Assembly (NCBI RefSeq): GCF_001049495.1
Contig: NZ_CDWI01000011.1
Coordinates: forward strand, 1,039,903-1,103,902
DNA length: 64,000 bases
Source of the DNA: Microbacterium sp. 3J1
GTDB taxonomy: Bacteria > Actinomycetota > Actinomycetes > Actinomycetales > Microbacteriaceae
Reading direction: 5' to 3'
This document shows, piece by piece, positions 50,738-59,433 of this stretch. Below the pieces are notes generated by a model. The model was not told the DNA's origin. It did not search any database and was given only the letters and a program-made list of their open reading frames with translations. How positions within the stretch are numbered: position 1 is the stretch's first letter; every line of letters starts with the position of its first letter. The translations under genes and the position numbers were made by a program.

Positions 50738-52132
50738 ATGGACGACAACCTCATGAACGACAGAGCCCGCGGGCTCGACGCCGCGCACCGCGCCGCCGTG
50801 GAGTTCCTCGGCACACTGGATGACCGCCCCGTGTGGCCGCGCGCGAACCTCGACGACATGCTGGCGGTCTTCGGCGGCCCGCTCGCCGACGACGGCGCAG
50901 ACGCCGAGGCGGTGATCGAGGAGATCGCGCGTCTGGCCGATCCGGGACTCGTCGCCATCCCCGGAGGGCGATTCTTCGGTTTCGTCATCGGCGGCACGCA
51001 TCCCGCGGCCCTCGCCGCCGACTGGCTCGTGTCGGCGTGGGACCAGAACTCCGGGTCCGCGACCCTGACCCCGACGACCGTCGCCATGGAGCGCGTCGCC
51101 GGGCGCTGGATGCTCGACATCCTCGGTCTTCCCGATTCCTCCAGCGTCGGCTTCGTCACCGGCTGCCAGATGGCGAACTTCACCTGTCTGACGACGGCGC
51201 GCAACGCGGTCCTCGCCCGAGCCGGATGGGATCTCAGCGAGCAGGGCCTCCGCGACTCGCCGCCGCTGCGCTTCGTCGTCGGCGCGCACCGTCACGGATC
51301 GATCGACAGAGCAGCCCGCTTTCTCGGCATCGGGCGGCAGGAGCTCCTCATCGTCGACTCCGACGATCAGGGTCGGATGCATCCCGAGGCGCTCGAAAGG
51401 ATGCTCTCCGACGCGTCCGGCCCGTTGATCGTCTGTCTGCAGGCGGGAGAGGTCCACACCGGCGCCTTCGACGATTTCGCCGCCCTGATCCCGATCGCCC
51501 ACGAGCACGATGCCTGGGTCCATGTCGACGGGGCCTTCGGCCTGTGGGCCGCCGCCTCGGAGTCGTTGCGTCCCCTGACCGCGGGGATGGATGCGGCGGA
51601 TTCCTGGGCGACCGACGCGCATAAGACCCTCAACGTGCCGTACGACTGCGGCATGGCGATCGTTCGCGATCCCGCCGACTCCATCGCCGCCTTCCGCACC
51701 GGCGGCGACTACCTCCTCTATACGAGCCTCGACCCGTGGGATGTGACCCCTGAGCTCTCCCGCCGCGCACGGGGCGTGCCCGCCTGGGCGGCGCTGCGCG
51801 GCCTCGGTCGGCGCGGGCTGTCGGACCTCATCGATCGGCTGCACGAGAACGCCGTGGCGATGGCCGTCGGCCTCGCCGCGATCGACGGCATCCGCGTCCT
51901 CAACGAGGTCGACTACACGCAGGTGATGTTCCGGCTGGACTCGGATGACGCGACCACGGCTCTCGGCGAGGCCGTGCTCCTCGAGGGCACGGCGGCGCTG
52001 ACCGGTGCCGCCTGGGACGGGCACGCCGCGCTGCGGTGCTCGATGTCGTCATGGGCGACCACGCGAGATGACATCGACAGCACGGTCGCAGCCATCCGCG
52101 GTCTCGTCGCTCAGGCGGCCGAACGACGGTAG
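50738..52132 (+). CDS. PLP-dependent group II amino acid decarboxylase family protein
   Basis: A 464-residue fold-type I PLP enzyme of the group II decarboxylase family (relatives of aromatic amino acid, glutamate and diaminobutyrate decarboxylases). The PLP Lys is K296 in [20 protein letters not shown]; other landmarks are [40 protein letters not shown] and the Asp of [12 protein letters not shown]. The substrate cannot be read from sequence. It converges on pdxT with a 22-bp 3' overlap, next to the genes making its cofactor. The start at 50738 is the first ATG; an in-frame ATG five codons later is an alternative. Confidence 0.88.
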   Translation: MDDNLMNDRARGLDAAHRAAVEFLGTLDDRPVWPRANLDDMLAVFGGPLADDGADAEAVIEEIARLADPGLVAIPGGRFFGFVIGGTHPAALAADWLVSAWDQNSGSATLTPTTVAMERVAGRWMLDILGLPDSSSVGFVTGCQMANFTCLTTARNAVLARAGWDLSEQGLRDSPPLRFVVGAHRHGSIDRAARFLGIGRQELLIVDSDDQGRMHPEALERMLSDASGPLIVCLQAGEVHTGAFDDFAALIPIAHEHDAWVHVDGAFGLWAAASESLRPLTAGMDAADSWATDAHKTLNVPYDCGMAIVRDPADSIAAFRTGGDYLLYTSLDPWDVTPELSRRARGVPAWAALRGLGRRGLSDLIDRLHENAVAMAVGLAAIDGIRVLNEVDYTQVMFRLDSDDATTALGEAVLLEGTAALTGAAWDGHAALRCSMSSWATTRDDIDSTVAAIRGLVAQAAERR

Positions 52133-52719
52133 GCGCGCGCGTTCTCGAGGAAGTGCTGGTGGAAGCGTGTGTCCCCGTCCACCTCCGGGTGAAAGCTGGT
52201 GCCGAGGAGCGGACCCTGCCGCACGGCGACGATCCCGCCGTCCGGCAGCGCGGCGAGCACCTCCACTTCGACACCCGCCCGTTCGACGATCGGCGCGCGG
52301 ATGAACGTGGCCCGCACCGGAGCATCCCCGAGCACCGGCACCGACAGCGACGTCTCGAACGACTCGCTCTGGCGACCGAAGGCGTTCCGCCGCACGGCGA
52401 TGTCCATGCCGCCGAACGACTGCTGCCCCTCGATGCCGTCGAGCACCTCGTCGGCGAGGAGGATGAGACCCGCGCACGTGCCGTAGACGGGGAGTCCGGC
52501 GGAGATGGCGGCGCGGATCGGCTCCTGCATCCCGAAGGAGCGCGACAGCTTGTCGATCACGCTCGACTCTCCGCCGGGGAGCACGAGGCCCTGGACCGAG
52601 GAGAGCTCCTCCGGTCGCCGTACGAGAACGACGTCAGCGCCCAGCCCGGCCAGCAGGGCGGCGTGCTCGCGCACGTCGCCCTGCAGCGCGAGGACGCCGA
52701 CGCGGGGACTACCAGCCAC
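52111..52719 (-). CDS. pdxT: Pyridoxal 5'-phosphate synthase glutaminase subunit
   Basis: A 202-residue PdxT that supplies ammonia from glutamine to PdxS. The N-terminus [20 protein letters not shown], oxyanion [14 protein letters not shown], nucleophile Cys in [15 protein letters not shown] and the His-Glu pair in [16 protein letters not shown] are all present. The start is a GTG at 52719 overlapping pdxS by 11 bp; no ATG gives a sensible start. Confidence 0.95.
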   Translation of the reverse strand: MAGSPRVGVLALQGDVREHAALLAGLGADVVLVRRPEELSSVQGLVLPGGESSVIDKLSRSFGMQEPIRAAISAGLPVYGTCAGLILLADEVLDGIEGQQSFGGMDIAVRRNAFGRQSESFETSLSVPVLGDAPVRATFIRAPIVERAGVEVEVLAALPDGGIVAVRQGPLLGTSFHPEVDGDTRFHQHFLENARAYRRSAA

Positions 52720-53605
52720 GCTCAGCGAGGCGGTGCGGAGCGGGGAGGTCGGAGACGTTGATCCCGACCATTGCCTCGCCCAACCCGCGTGAGACCTCGG
52801 CGATGACCTTCGCGTCGTCGAAGAACGTCGTGGCCTTGACGATCGCCTTGGCACGCTCGGCGGGGTTGCCCGACTTGAAGATCCCGGACCCGACGAACAC
52901 GCCGTCTGCGCCCAGCTGCATCATCATTGCGGCGTCCGCCGGAGTGGCCACGCCGCCCGCGACGAACAGCACGACGGGGAGCTTCCCGGTCTCGGCGATC
53001 TCGGCGACGAGCTCGTAGGGCGCCTGCAGCTCCTTCGCGGCGACGAAGAGCTCGTCCTTCGGCAGCGCGGTGAGGGCGGCGATCTCGCCGCGGATGCGGC
53101 GGATGTGCTTCATGGCCTCTGAGACGTCACCGGTCCCGGCCTCGCCCTTGGAGCGGATCATGGCCGCGCCCTCGTTGATGCGGCGCAGCGCTTCGCCGAG
53201 GTTGGTCGCTCCGCACACGAACGGCACCGTGAAGCCGTATTTGTCGATGTGGTTCACGTAGTCGGCGGGCGACAGCACCTCGGACTCGTCGATGTAGTCG
53301 ACGCCCAGCTCCTGGAGCACCTGCGCCTCGACGAAGTGACCGATGCGGGCCTTCGCCATCACGGGGATCGACACGGCGTCGATGATGCTGTCAATCATGT
53401 CGGGGTCGCTCATCCGCGAGACGCCGCCCTGCGCGCGGATGTCCGCGGGGACCCGCTCGAGCGCCATCACGGCCACGGCGCCGGCATCCTCGGCGATCTT
53501 CGCCTGCTCCGCCGTGACGACGTCCATGATGACGCCGCCTTTGAGCATCTCCGCGAGACCGCGCTTGACGCGCGAGGATCCGATGGTGGTGGGCTGGTCG
53601 GTCAT
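52709..53605 (-). CDS. pdxS: Pyridoxal 5'-phosphate synthase lyase subunit
   Basis: A 298-residue PdxS (TIM barrel, dodecameric), which builds PLP from ribose 5-phosphate, glyceraldehyde 3-phosphate and ammonia. Conserved strings include [56 protein letters not shown] with the first catalytic Lys, [19 protein letters not shown] and [20 protein letters not shown]. It has a GGAG site before the ATG and is divergent from pdxR. Confidence 0.97.
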   Translation of the reverse strand: MTDQPTTIGSSRVKRGLAEMLKGGVIMDVVTAEQAKIAEDAGAVAVMALERVPADIRAQGGVSRMSDPDMIDSIIDAVSIPVMAKARIGHFVEAQVLQELGVDYIDESEVLSPADYVNHIDKYGFTVPFVCGATNLGEALRRINEGAAMIRSKGEAGTGDVSEAMKHIRRIRGEIAALTALPKDELFVAAKELQAPYELVAEIAETGKLPVVLFVAGGVATPADAAMMMQLGADGVFVGSGIFKSGNPAERAKAIVKATTFFDDAKVIAEVSRGLGEAMVGINVSDLPAPHRLAERGW

Positions 53606-53633
53606 GCGAGCTCCTGTCGGGTGAGCGGTGTGC

Positions 53634-53680
53634 GAGATCAGACAGCGATCTCTTTGATCTATGCCAAACAGTAGCACTGT
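53634..53680. promoter_or_regulatory. pdxST-pdxR divergent control region with two inverted repeats
   Basis: The 106-bp divergent gap holds GAGATC-N7-GATCTC (53634-53652) and ACAGT-AGC-ACTGT (53668-53680). MocR-type PdxR proteins activate pdxST and repress themselves from such regions, so these are candidate operators. They do not match the C. glutamicum PdxR motif as I remember it. Confidence 0.35.
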
Positions 53681-53691
53681 CCGCAACGACC

Positions 53692-53697
53692 TAGAAT
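53692..53697 (+). promoter_or_regulatory. Putative -10 element for pdxR
   Basis: Reads TAGAAT, 14 nt before the ATG at 53712, with AGAGG in between. It supports the start at 53712 over an upstream in-frame ATG at 53661, which would lie before the transcript begins. Confidence 0.45.
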
Positions 53698-53711
53698 CGT
53701 CGAAGAGGACC

Positions 53712-55019
53712 ATGACCGACCACATCACCGGAACCACCGCAGCGGACATCGCCGACAGCGTCCGCGACCTTCGCGACCGCGGCGTCCTGCAGGCGGGGAG
53801 CCCTCTGCCGCCGGTTCGCGAGCTCGCCTCCACCCTCGGCGTCAACCGCAACACCGCCGTCGCGGCATACCGTCAGCTGGCCCAGGCAGGACTCGTCGTG
53901 TCGCGCGGACGCGCCGGCACGATCGTCGCGGGCCTGGAATCCGTGGCGCAGGAGGGCTACGCGGCCGACACCGTGCTGCGCGACGTCGGCACCGGCAACC
54001 CCGACCCGCGCCTGATCCCCGATCCGAGCGCGGCGCTCGCCACCGTCGCCGGTCGCCCGGTGCTGTACGGGGAGCCCGTCATCGACCGCGGTCTCGACCG
54101 ATGGGCCAGGGAATGGGTCGCCGCCGACCTCGGCGAGACCGAGTTCCGCATCACCGTGACCAGCGGTGCGGTGGACGCGGTCGAGCGCCTGCTCGCTCAG
54201 GCCCTCATGCGCGATGATGCCGTGGCTCTCGAGGACCCGTGCTTCCTCGCCAGCATCCACACCGTCCGGCTCGGCGGCTACCGGGCCGTCCCGGTGCCGG
54301 TCGATGCCGAGGGCATGACGGTCGACGGACTCAGAGCGGCTCTGGACGCCGGCGTCCGCGCCGTGATCTGCACTCCCCGTGCGCAGAATCCCACAGGGGC
54401 CAGCCTTACTCCTGCGCGAGCGGCCGAGCTGCGGGCCGTGCTCGCCGATCACCCGTACGTCCTCATCATCGAGGACGATCACTTCTCGATGCTGTCGCAG
54501 CGGTCGTACGAGTCGCTCATCGGCCCGGACCACCGGCGCTTCGCGCTCGTCAGGTCGGTGTCCAAATTCCTCGGGCCCGACATGTGCCTCGCGATCGCCG
54601 CGACCGACGCCACCACCGCCGAACGCCTCGCGATGCGGTTGAGCCCGGGGACCACCTGGGTCAGCCACCTCCTCCAGCGCCTCACGCTCACCCAGCTGAC
54701 CGACCCTGCCGTCAGGGTGAAGATCGACGACGCGCGCGAGCACTATGCGACGCGGAACGCCGCGTTCGTGGATCGGCTGCGCGAGCAGGGCCTCGACTCC
54801 CCCACCCCCGACGGTCTCAGTCTCTGGATCGAGCTCCCCCGGCCTGCTCGCGTCGTGGCCGAGAGACTCATGCGTCGCGGCTGGCTCGCCCGGACAGGAG
54901 ACGACTTCGCGCTCGACGACCGCGCGGACCCCTCGCACCACCTCCGTCTCACGGTGCACGACCTCTCCGACGAGGACGCGACGACTCTCATCGCCGACCT
55001 CGTCGCGGCCGCGCGATGA
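53712..55019 (+). CDS. pdxR: MocR/GntR-family PLP-dependent regulator of vitamin B6 genes
   Basis: A 435-residue MocR-type protein: an N-terminal GntR winged helix (about 1-70, [20 protein letters not shown]) joined to a fold-type I aminotransferase-like domain with the PLP Lys K285 in [19 protein letters not shown] and [20 protein letters not shown]. Divergent placement from pdxS and a pyridoxal kinase downstream indicate the PdxR regulator, which senses PLP and activates pdxST. The start is discussed with the -10 element. The helix-turn-helix reads [19 protein letters not shown]. Confidence 0.88.
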   Translation: MTDHITGTTAADIADSVRDLRDRGVLQAGSPLPPVRELASTLGVNRNTAVAAYRQLAQAGLVVSRGRAGTIVAGLESVAQEGYAADTVLRDVGTGNPDPRLIPDPSAALATVAGRPVLYGEPVIDRGLDRWAREWVAADLGETEFRITVTSGAVDAVERLLAQALMRDDAVALEDPCFLASIHTVRLGGYRAVPVPVDAEGMTVDGLRAALDAGVRAVICTPRAQNPTGASLTPARAAELRAVLADHPYVLIIEDDHFSMLSQRSYESLIGPDHRRFALVRSVSKFLGPDMCLAIAATDATTAERLAMRLSPGTTWVSHLLQRLTLTQLTDPAVRVKIDDAREHYATRNAAFVDRLREQGLDSPTPDGLSLWIELPRPARVVAERLMRRGWLARTGDDFALDDRADPSHHLRLTVHDLSDEDATTLIADLVAAAR

Positions 55020-55065
55020 CCACCCGCCGCGGGAGCTCTCCCGCCCAGAATGAAAGGATCGGGGA

Positions 55066-55917
55066 ATGAAGGTCCTCTCCATCCAGTCCGCCGTCGCCTA
55101 CGGACACGTGGGCAACTCCGCCGCGGTCTTCCCGCTGCAGCGCATCGGCGTCGAGGTGCTGCCGGTCTACACCGTGAACTTCTCGAACCACACCGGCTAC
55201 GGGTCGTGGCGAGGCCCCCTCATCTCGCCCGACGACGTGCGCGAGGTCATCACGGGCATCGAGGAGCGCGGTGTCTTCGGCGGCATCGACGCCGTGCTCA
55301 GCGGCTACCAGGGCGGCGAGGGGATCGGCGATGTCATCATCGACGCCGTGGCCCGAGTCAAGGCGGCGAACCCTGACGCCGTCTACGCGTGCGACCCCGT
55401 CATGGGCAACGCCAAGTCGGGATGCTTCGTCGCCCCGGCCATCCCGGTCCTGCTGCGCGAGAGGGTGGTGCCGGTCGCCGACATCATCACGCCGAACCAG
55501 TTCGAGCTCGGCTTCCTCACCGACACCGAGCCCGACACCCTCGAGACCACCCTCGCATCCGTCGACCTGGCGATGGCCATGGGACCGCGTACGGTGCTCG
55601 TCACCAGCGTGGAGCGGCCGGACCGCGAAGAGGGCACGATCGAGATGCTCGTCGCGGACGGCACGGGAGCCTGGATCGTGCAGACACCTCGTCTGCCGAT
55701 GAAGGCGAACGGGTCGGGCGACGTCACGGCCGCACTGTTCACGGCGCACTATGTCGAGTCCCGTGACGCGAAGACCGCGCTGGAGCGCACGGCGTCGAGC
55801 GTGTTCGACCTGCTCTCCCTCACCCTCGAGTCGGGTGAGCGCGAGCTGCAGCTCGTCGAGGCGCAGGAGTTCTACGCCACCCCGCGGATGCAGTTCACCG
55901 CGCGACAGGTGCGCTGA
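55066..55917 (+). CDS. pdxY: Pyridoxal kinase
   Basis: A 283-residue PdxY/PdxK-type kinase of the ribokinase superfamily that phosphorylates pyridoxal in the salvage pathway. Motifs are VLSIQSAVAYGHVGNSAAVF at the N-terminus, VDPVMG-like CDPVMGNAKSGCF, DIITPNQFELGFLT and the anion-hole/catalytic Asp region PMKANGSGDVTAALFTAHYV. It begins 46 bp after pdxR with GAAAGGA upstream, and a CAGAAT hexamer at 55046-55051 could be its own -10. Together with pdxST this organism has both de novo synthesis and salvage of vitamin B6. Confidence 0.93.
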   Translation: MKVLSIQSAVAYGHVGNSAAVFPLQRIGVEVLPVYTVNFSNHTGYGSWRGPLISPDDVREVITGIEERGVFGGIDAVLSGYQGGEGIGDVIIDAVARVKAANPDAVYACDPVMGNAKSGCFVAPAIPVLLRERVVPVADIITPNQFELGFLTDTEPDTLETTLASVDLAMAMGPRTVLVTSVERPDREEGTIEMLVADGTGAWIVQTPRLPMKANGSGDVTAALFTAHYVESRDAKTALERTASSVFDLLSLTLESGERELQLVEAQEFYATPRMQFTARQVR

Positions 55918-55929
55918 CCGCGGTCTCGC

Positions 55930-56472
55930 TCAGCCGTCGGTGGGCCAGGCGGCGGCCACTGCCTCGCGCACCTCGCCGAGCAGCTGCGGCAGCGCCTTCG
56001 TCTTCGCGATGATCGGGAAGAAGTTGGCATCCGACTTCCACCGCGGCACGATGTGCTGGTGCAGATGCGCGTCGACGCCGGCACCGGCGACGGCACCCTG
56101 ATTCATGCCGAGGTTGAAGCCGTCGCACCGCGAGACCTCACGCAGCACGCGCATGCCGATCTGCGTGAGAGCACCGATCTCGGCGACCTCTTCGGGCGTA
56201 GCCTGGTCGTAGGTGGCGATGTGGCGGTACGGGCAGACGAGCATGTGCCCGGAGTTGTACGGGAAGAGGTTGAGCAGCACGTAGGCCGTCTTCCCGCGGG
56301 CGACGACCAGCCGCTCGGCGTCGGGATACTTGGGCGCCTCGCAGAACGGGCACTCCTCCCGCAACGGCTCGGGTCCCGCCTGGATGTACGCCATCCGATG
56401 CGGGGTCCACAGGCGCTGGAACTCGTCGGGGACGCCGGCGAACTCGCCGACGTCCTCCCACACCTCACTCAC
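55930..56472 (-). CDS. HIT domain protein (AP4A phosphorylase/hydrolase-like)
   Basis: A 180-residue HIT nucleotide hydrolase of the actinobacterial AP4A phosphorylase-like group. The catalytic triad motif is DAHLHQHIVPRWKSDANFF, preceded by LNLFPYNSGHMLVCPYRH, and a CPFC pair near residue 41 may bind zinc with later histidines. The start is GTG at 56472, and the dispersed repeat copy 3 begins immediately upstream, so its AGGGA provides the ribosome-binding-like sequence. It follows thrS on the same strand, the usual actinobacterial thrS-HIT order. Confidence 0.9.
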   Translation of the reverse strand: MSEVWEDVGEFAGVPDEFQRLWTPHRMAYIQAGPEPLREECPFCEAPKYPDAERLVVARGKTAYVLLNLFPYNSGHMLVCPYRHIATYDQATPEEVAEIGALTQIGMRVLREVSRCDGFNLGMNQGAVAGAGVDAHLHQHIVPRWKSDANFFPIIAKTKALPQLLGEVREAVAAAWPTDG

Positions 56473-56499
56473 GGGATCCCTGAGCCCGTCGAAGGGTCA
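56473..56499 (+). repeat. Dispersed short repeat, copy 3 (thrS stop to HIT start)
   Basis: On the plus strand GGGATCCCTGAGCCCGTCGA followed by AGGGTCA, sharing TCCCTGAGC-NN-GTCGAAGGGTC with copy 1. It fills the 24-bp thrS-HIT gap, covers the thrS stop codon and abuts the HIT start. Confidence 0.6.
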
Positions 56500-58485
56500 C
56501 GACAGGTCCCCCACCGTCTGCACGAGAGCGTGCCCGTCGATCGCGGCGCGGATGCGTGACACGGCATCGACGATCGGCACGCCGTTCTCCTGGGTGCCGT
56601 CGCGGTAGCGGAACGAGACGGTGCCCGCGTCGCGGTCCTTCTCCCCCGCGATCAGCAGCAGCGGGACCTTGCCGGTCGTGTGCGTGCGGATCTTCTTCTG
56701 CATCCGGTCGTCCGAGCTGTCGAGTTCGGCCCTGACGCCCTGGCTGCGGAGCGTGTCGATGACGTCTCCGAGGTAGTCGGCGAAGTCATCGGCGACGGGG
56801 ATTCCCACGACCTGCACCGGCGACAGCCACACCGGGAAATCGCCGGCGTAGTGCTCGAGCAGGATCGCGAAGAAACGCTCGATGGAGCCGAACAGCGCTC
56901 GGTGGATCATGATCGGCCGCTTCTTCTGGCCGTCCTTGTCCATGAACTCCAGGTCGAAGCGCTCCGGCAGGTTCGGGTCGACCTGCACGGTCGAGAGCTG
57001 CCAGGTGCGGCCGATGGCGTCGCGGGTCTTCAGGTCGATCTTCGGACCGTAGAACGCCGCCTCGCCCGGAACCTCGGTGAGCTTGAGACCGGATGCCACG
57101 GCGACGCGTCGCAGAGCATCGGTCGACGACTCCCAGAACTCGTCGGACCCGATCCACTTCGACTTCTCGTCGTCCTTCATCGACAGCTCGAGCTCGAAGT
57201 CGGTGAGACCGAAGTCGCGCAGCATCGAGAGGATGAACTCGAGGACCTTCGCGACCTCGCCCTCGAGCTGGTCGGGCGTGACGAAGAGGTGGGAGTCGTC
57301 CTGGGTGAACCCGCGCACGCGTGTGAGGCCGTGCAGCGCTCCGGAGAGCTCGTTGCGGTACACGGTGCCGTTCTCGGCGAGACGCAGCGGCAGGTCACGG
57401 TAGCTCCGAGCGCGCTCCTTGTAGATGAGGATGTGCATCGGGCAGTTCATGGGCTTCAGGTAGTAGTCCTGGCCCTGCTTGGTGATGTTGCCCTCGTCGT
57501 CGCGCTCCTCGTCCATGACGATCGGCGGGTACATGCCCTCCTTGTACGTCACGAGGTGGTTCGAGGTGAGGAAGAGGTCTTCCTTCGAGATGTGCGGCGT
57601 GTACACGTAGGTGTAGCCGCCCTCGATGTGCCGCCTGCGCGCGTGCTGCTCCATCTCGCCGCGGACGACTCCGCCGCGCGGGTGCCAGACCGACAGGCCC
57701 GAGCCGATCTCCTCGGGGAAGGAGAACAGGTCGAGTTCCTTGCCGAGGCGACGGTGGTCGCGCTTCGCGGCCTCCTCGAGGCGGTGCTGGTACTCGCGCA
57801 GCTCGTCCTTCGACGGCCAGGCGGTGCCGTAGATGCGCTGCAGCTGCGGGTTCTTCTCACTGCCGCGCCAGTAGGCGGCGGCGATGCGGGTGAGGTCCCA
57901 GCCGTTGCCGATCATCCGGGTGTTCGGGAGGTGCGGTCCGCGGCAGAGGTCCTTCCAGACCACCTCGCCGTCGCGGGTCGTGTTGTCGTAGATCGTGAGC
58001 TCGCCCTCGCCGACCTCGACGGATGCGCCCTCTGCCGCCTCCTTGCCGCCCTTGAGCCCGATGAGCTCGAGCTTGAACGGCTCGTCGGCGAGCTCTGCCC
58101 GCGCCTCGTCGTCGGTGACGACGCGGCGCACGAAGCGCTGCCCCTCACGCACGATGCGCTGCATCTCCTTGGTGATGGCCTTGATGTCCTCGGGCGTGAA
58201 CGGGGTGTAGACACCGAAGTCGTAGTAGAAGCCGTCGGTGATGGGCGGTCCGATTCCGAGATTCGCCTGCGGGTTGATCCGCTGCACCGCCTGGGCGAGC
58301 ACATGCGCCGCCGAGTGACGAAGGATGTTCAGTCCGTCCGGACTGTCGATCGTGACCGGCTCGACCTCGTCGGCGTCGGTCACGGTGGCGGCGAGGTCCT
58401 TGAGGACTCCGCCGACGCGCATCGCGACGACGGAACGGTCAGAGAACAGGGCGAAGCCGTCTTTCGGCTGGGCATTTTCGGGCAC
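56497..58485 (-). CDS. thrS: Threonyl-tRNA synthetase
   Basis: About 662 residues. A short TGS domain is followed by the editing domain ([20 protein letters not shown]), then the class II core: motif 2 region [20 protein letters not shown], the zinc Cys in [20 protein letters not shown] and motif 3 near [22 protein letters not shown]-terminal anticodon-binding domain follows ([20 protein letters not shown]). I place the start at the GTG 58485, because GGAG lies 6 nt before it and a TAGCCT hexamer at 58512-58517 gives a short leader; an ATG at 58497 (four codons earlier) is the alternative. There is no T-box upstream. Confidence 0.95.
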   Translation of the reverse strand: MPENAQPKDGFALFSDRSVVAMRVGGVLKDLAATVTDADEVEPVTIDSPDGLNILRHSAAHVLAQAVQRINPQANLGIGPPITDGFYYDFGVYTPFTPEDIKAITKEMQRIVREGQRFVRRVVTDDEARAELADEPFKLELIGLKGGKEAAEGASVEVGEGELTIYDNTTRDGEVVWKDLCRGPHLPNTRMIGNGWDLTRIAAAYWRGSEKNPQLQRIYGTAWPSKDELREYQHRLEEAAKRDHRRLGKELDLFSFPEEIGSGLSVWHPRGGVVRGEMEQHARRRHIEGGYTYVYTPHISKEDLFLTSNHLVTYKEGMYPPIVMDEERDDEGNITKQGQDYYLKPMNCPMHILIYKERARSYRDLPLRLAENGTVYRNELSGALHGLTRVRGFTQDDSHLFVTPDQLEGEVAKVLEFILSMLRDFGLTDFELELSMKDDEKSKWIGSDEFWESSTDALRRVAVASGLKLTEVPGEAAFYGPKIDLKTRDAIGRTWQLSTVQVDPNLPERFDLEFMDKDGQKKRPIMIHRALFGSIERFFAILLEHYAGDFPVWLSPVQVVGIPVADDFADYLGDVIDTLRSQGVRAELDSSDDRMQKKIRTHTTGKVPLLLIAGEKDRDAGTVSFRYRDGTQENGVPIVDAVSRIRAAIDGHALVQTVGDLS

Positions 58486-58511
58486 TGAACACTCCATCTG
58501 GGTCTGGATCC

Positions 58512-58517
58512 AGGCTA
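58512..58517 (-). promoter_or_regulatory. Putative -10 element for thrS
   Basis: On the minus strand this reads TAGCCT. A start about 7 nt downstream would leave a 20-nt leader before the GTG at 58485 but only about 8 nt before the ATG at 58497. Confidence 0.35.
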
Positions 58518-58543
58518 CTCGCATGCGCGAGGGCGATTGACCG

Positions 58544-58903
58544 CTACAGAGCGGTCTCGGAGCCGTCGGTCGCGGCCGCCGGAGCGAGGATGATGATCGC
58601 GGCTCCCACCAGGGCGACGACGGAGCCGACCCAGTCCCATACGGTGGGCCGGAAGCCGTCGACGATGATCCCCCACGCCAGCGATCCGGCGATGAACACG
58701 CCGCCGTACGAGGCGAGGACACGACCGAAGTTCGCGTCGGGCTGGAGAGCGGCGAGGAACCCGTACGCGCCGAGCGCCATGACCCCGACCACCGCGAACA
58801 GCCAGCCCCTGTTCTCCTTGACCGCCTGCCAGATCATCCAGGCTCCGCCGATCTCGGCGGCAGCGGCGAGCACGAAGAGGATGCTGATGCGGAGCACGGT
58901 CAT
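58544..58903 (-). CDS. YnfA family small membrane protein (UPF0060)
   Basis: A 119-residue protein with four membrane helices: [20 protein letters not shown] (with the family motif AEIGGAW), [20 protein letters not shown], a third near [14 protein letters not shown] and [14 protein letters not shown]. The conserved [18 protein letters not shown] is typical of YnfA, a small-multidrug-resistance-like family of uncertain function. A GAGACT hexamer ends 6 nt before the ATG and there is no ribosome binding site, suggesting a leaderless mRNA. It is divergent from the DoxX-like gene. Confidence 0.9.
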   Translation of the reverse strand: MTVLRISILFVLAAAAEIGGAWMIWQAVKENRGWLFAVVGVMALGAYGFLAALQPDANFGRVLASYGGVFIAGSLAWGIIVDGFRPTVWDWVGSVVALVGAAIIILAPAAATDGSETAL

Positions 58904-58909
58904 GCGCCC

Positions 58910-58915
58910 AGTCTC
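58910..58915 (-). promoter_or_regulatory. Possible leaderless -10 element for the YnfA-like gene
   Basis: On the minus strand GAGACT-GGGCGC-ATG: 6 nt separate the hexamer from the start codon. The hexamer only partly matches TANNNT. Confidence 0.3.
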
Positions 58916-58945
58916 GCAAACCGGAGTGCAGCCGCCACCGCACGG

Positions 58946-58951
58946 TAGCGT
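58946..58951 (+). promoter_or_regulatory. Putative leaderless -10 element for the DoxX-like gene
   Basis: TAGCGT-GAGCGG-ATG: the hexamer ends 6 nt before the ATG at 58958. Confidence 0.45.
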
Positions 58952-58957
58952 GAGCGG

Positions 58958-59371
58958 ATGATCAGAGCAGTCGCACGCTGGATCCTCGCCATCGCACTCG
59001 GCGCGATCGGCGTCCTCCATTTCACCGGCACCCGGGGATTCCGCGTCGTGGTGCCCGACTGGGCGACGAAGGTCAGCCGCCTCGACAAGGATGCGATCGT
59101 CCTCGCATCCGGAGCCGCCGAGATCGCGCTCGCGGCAGGCCTGATCGCGCTCCCTCGTGAGCGACGTCGGCTCGGTGTCGCCACCGCCGGATTCTTCGTG
59201 GCCGTGTTCCCGGGCAACGTGCACCAGTGGCTGACGAAGCGCTCGACGCCGGGACTCGACACCGACGGACGCCGCTTCGGGCGCCTGTTCCTGCAGCCGC
59301 TCCTCGTGGCGTGGGCCCTGTGGGCCACCCGCGAGGAGCCCCGACCCGTCCTCCGGTCCGGGCGGCGCTGA
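58958..59371 (+). CDS. DoxX-like small membrane protein
   Basis: A 137-residue protein with about four membrane helices: [20 protein letters not shown] at the N-terminus, [40 protein letters not shown] and [14 protein letters not shown]. The GVLHF and FPGNVHQW patterns are those of DoxX-like proteins, membrane proteins of mostly unknown role linked in some species to thiol or redox stress. It appears leaderless and is the first of two plus-strand genes, the next being the photolyase. Confidence 0.8.
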   Translation: MIRAVARWILAIALGAIGVLHFTGTRGFRVVVPDWATKVSRLDKDAIVLASGAAEIALAAGLIALPRERRRLGVATAGFFVAVFPGNVHQWLTKRSTPGLDTDGRRFGRLFLQPLLVAWALWATREEPRPVLRSGRR

Positions 59372-59421
59372 GGAGCCGAGGACCCGGGCGCAACCCCGGC
59401 GACGGAGTTCGTTCCGTGGGT

Positions 59422-59427
59422 CAGAAT
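59422..59427 (+). promoter_or_regulatory. Putative leaderless -10 element for the photolyase
   Basis: CAGAAT-GGTGCC-ATG: the hexamer ends 6 nt before the ATG at 59434, with no ribosome binding site. GCGACG about 17 bp further upstream is a weak -35 candidate. Confidence 0.45.
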
Positions 59428-59433
59428 GGTGCC

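Noticed and set aside
58486..58543. T-box leader for thrS
   Set aside because: There is no space for a T-box and a -10 element lies about 27 nt before the start; the same holds for alaS.
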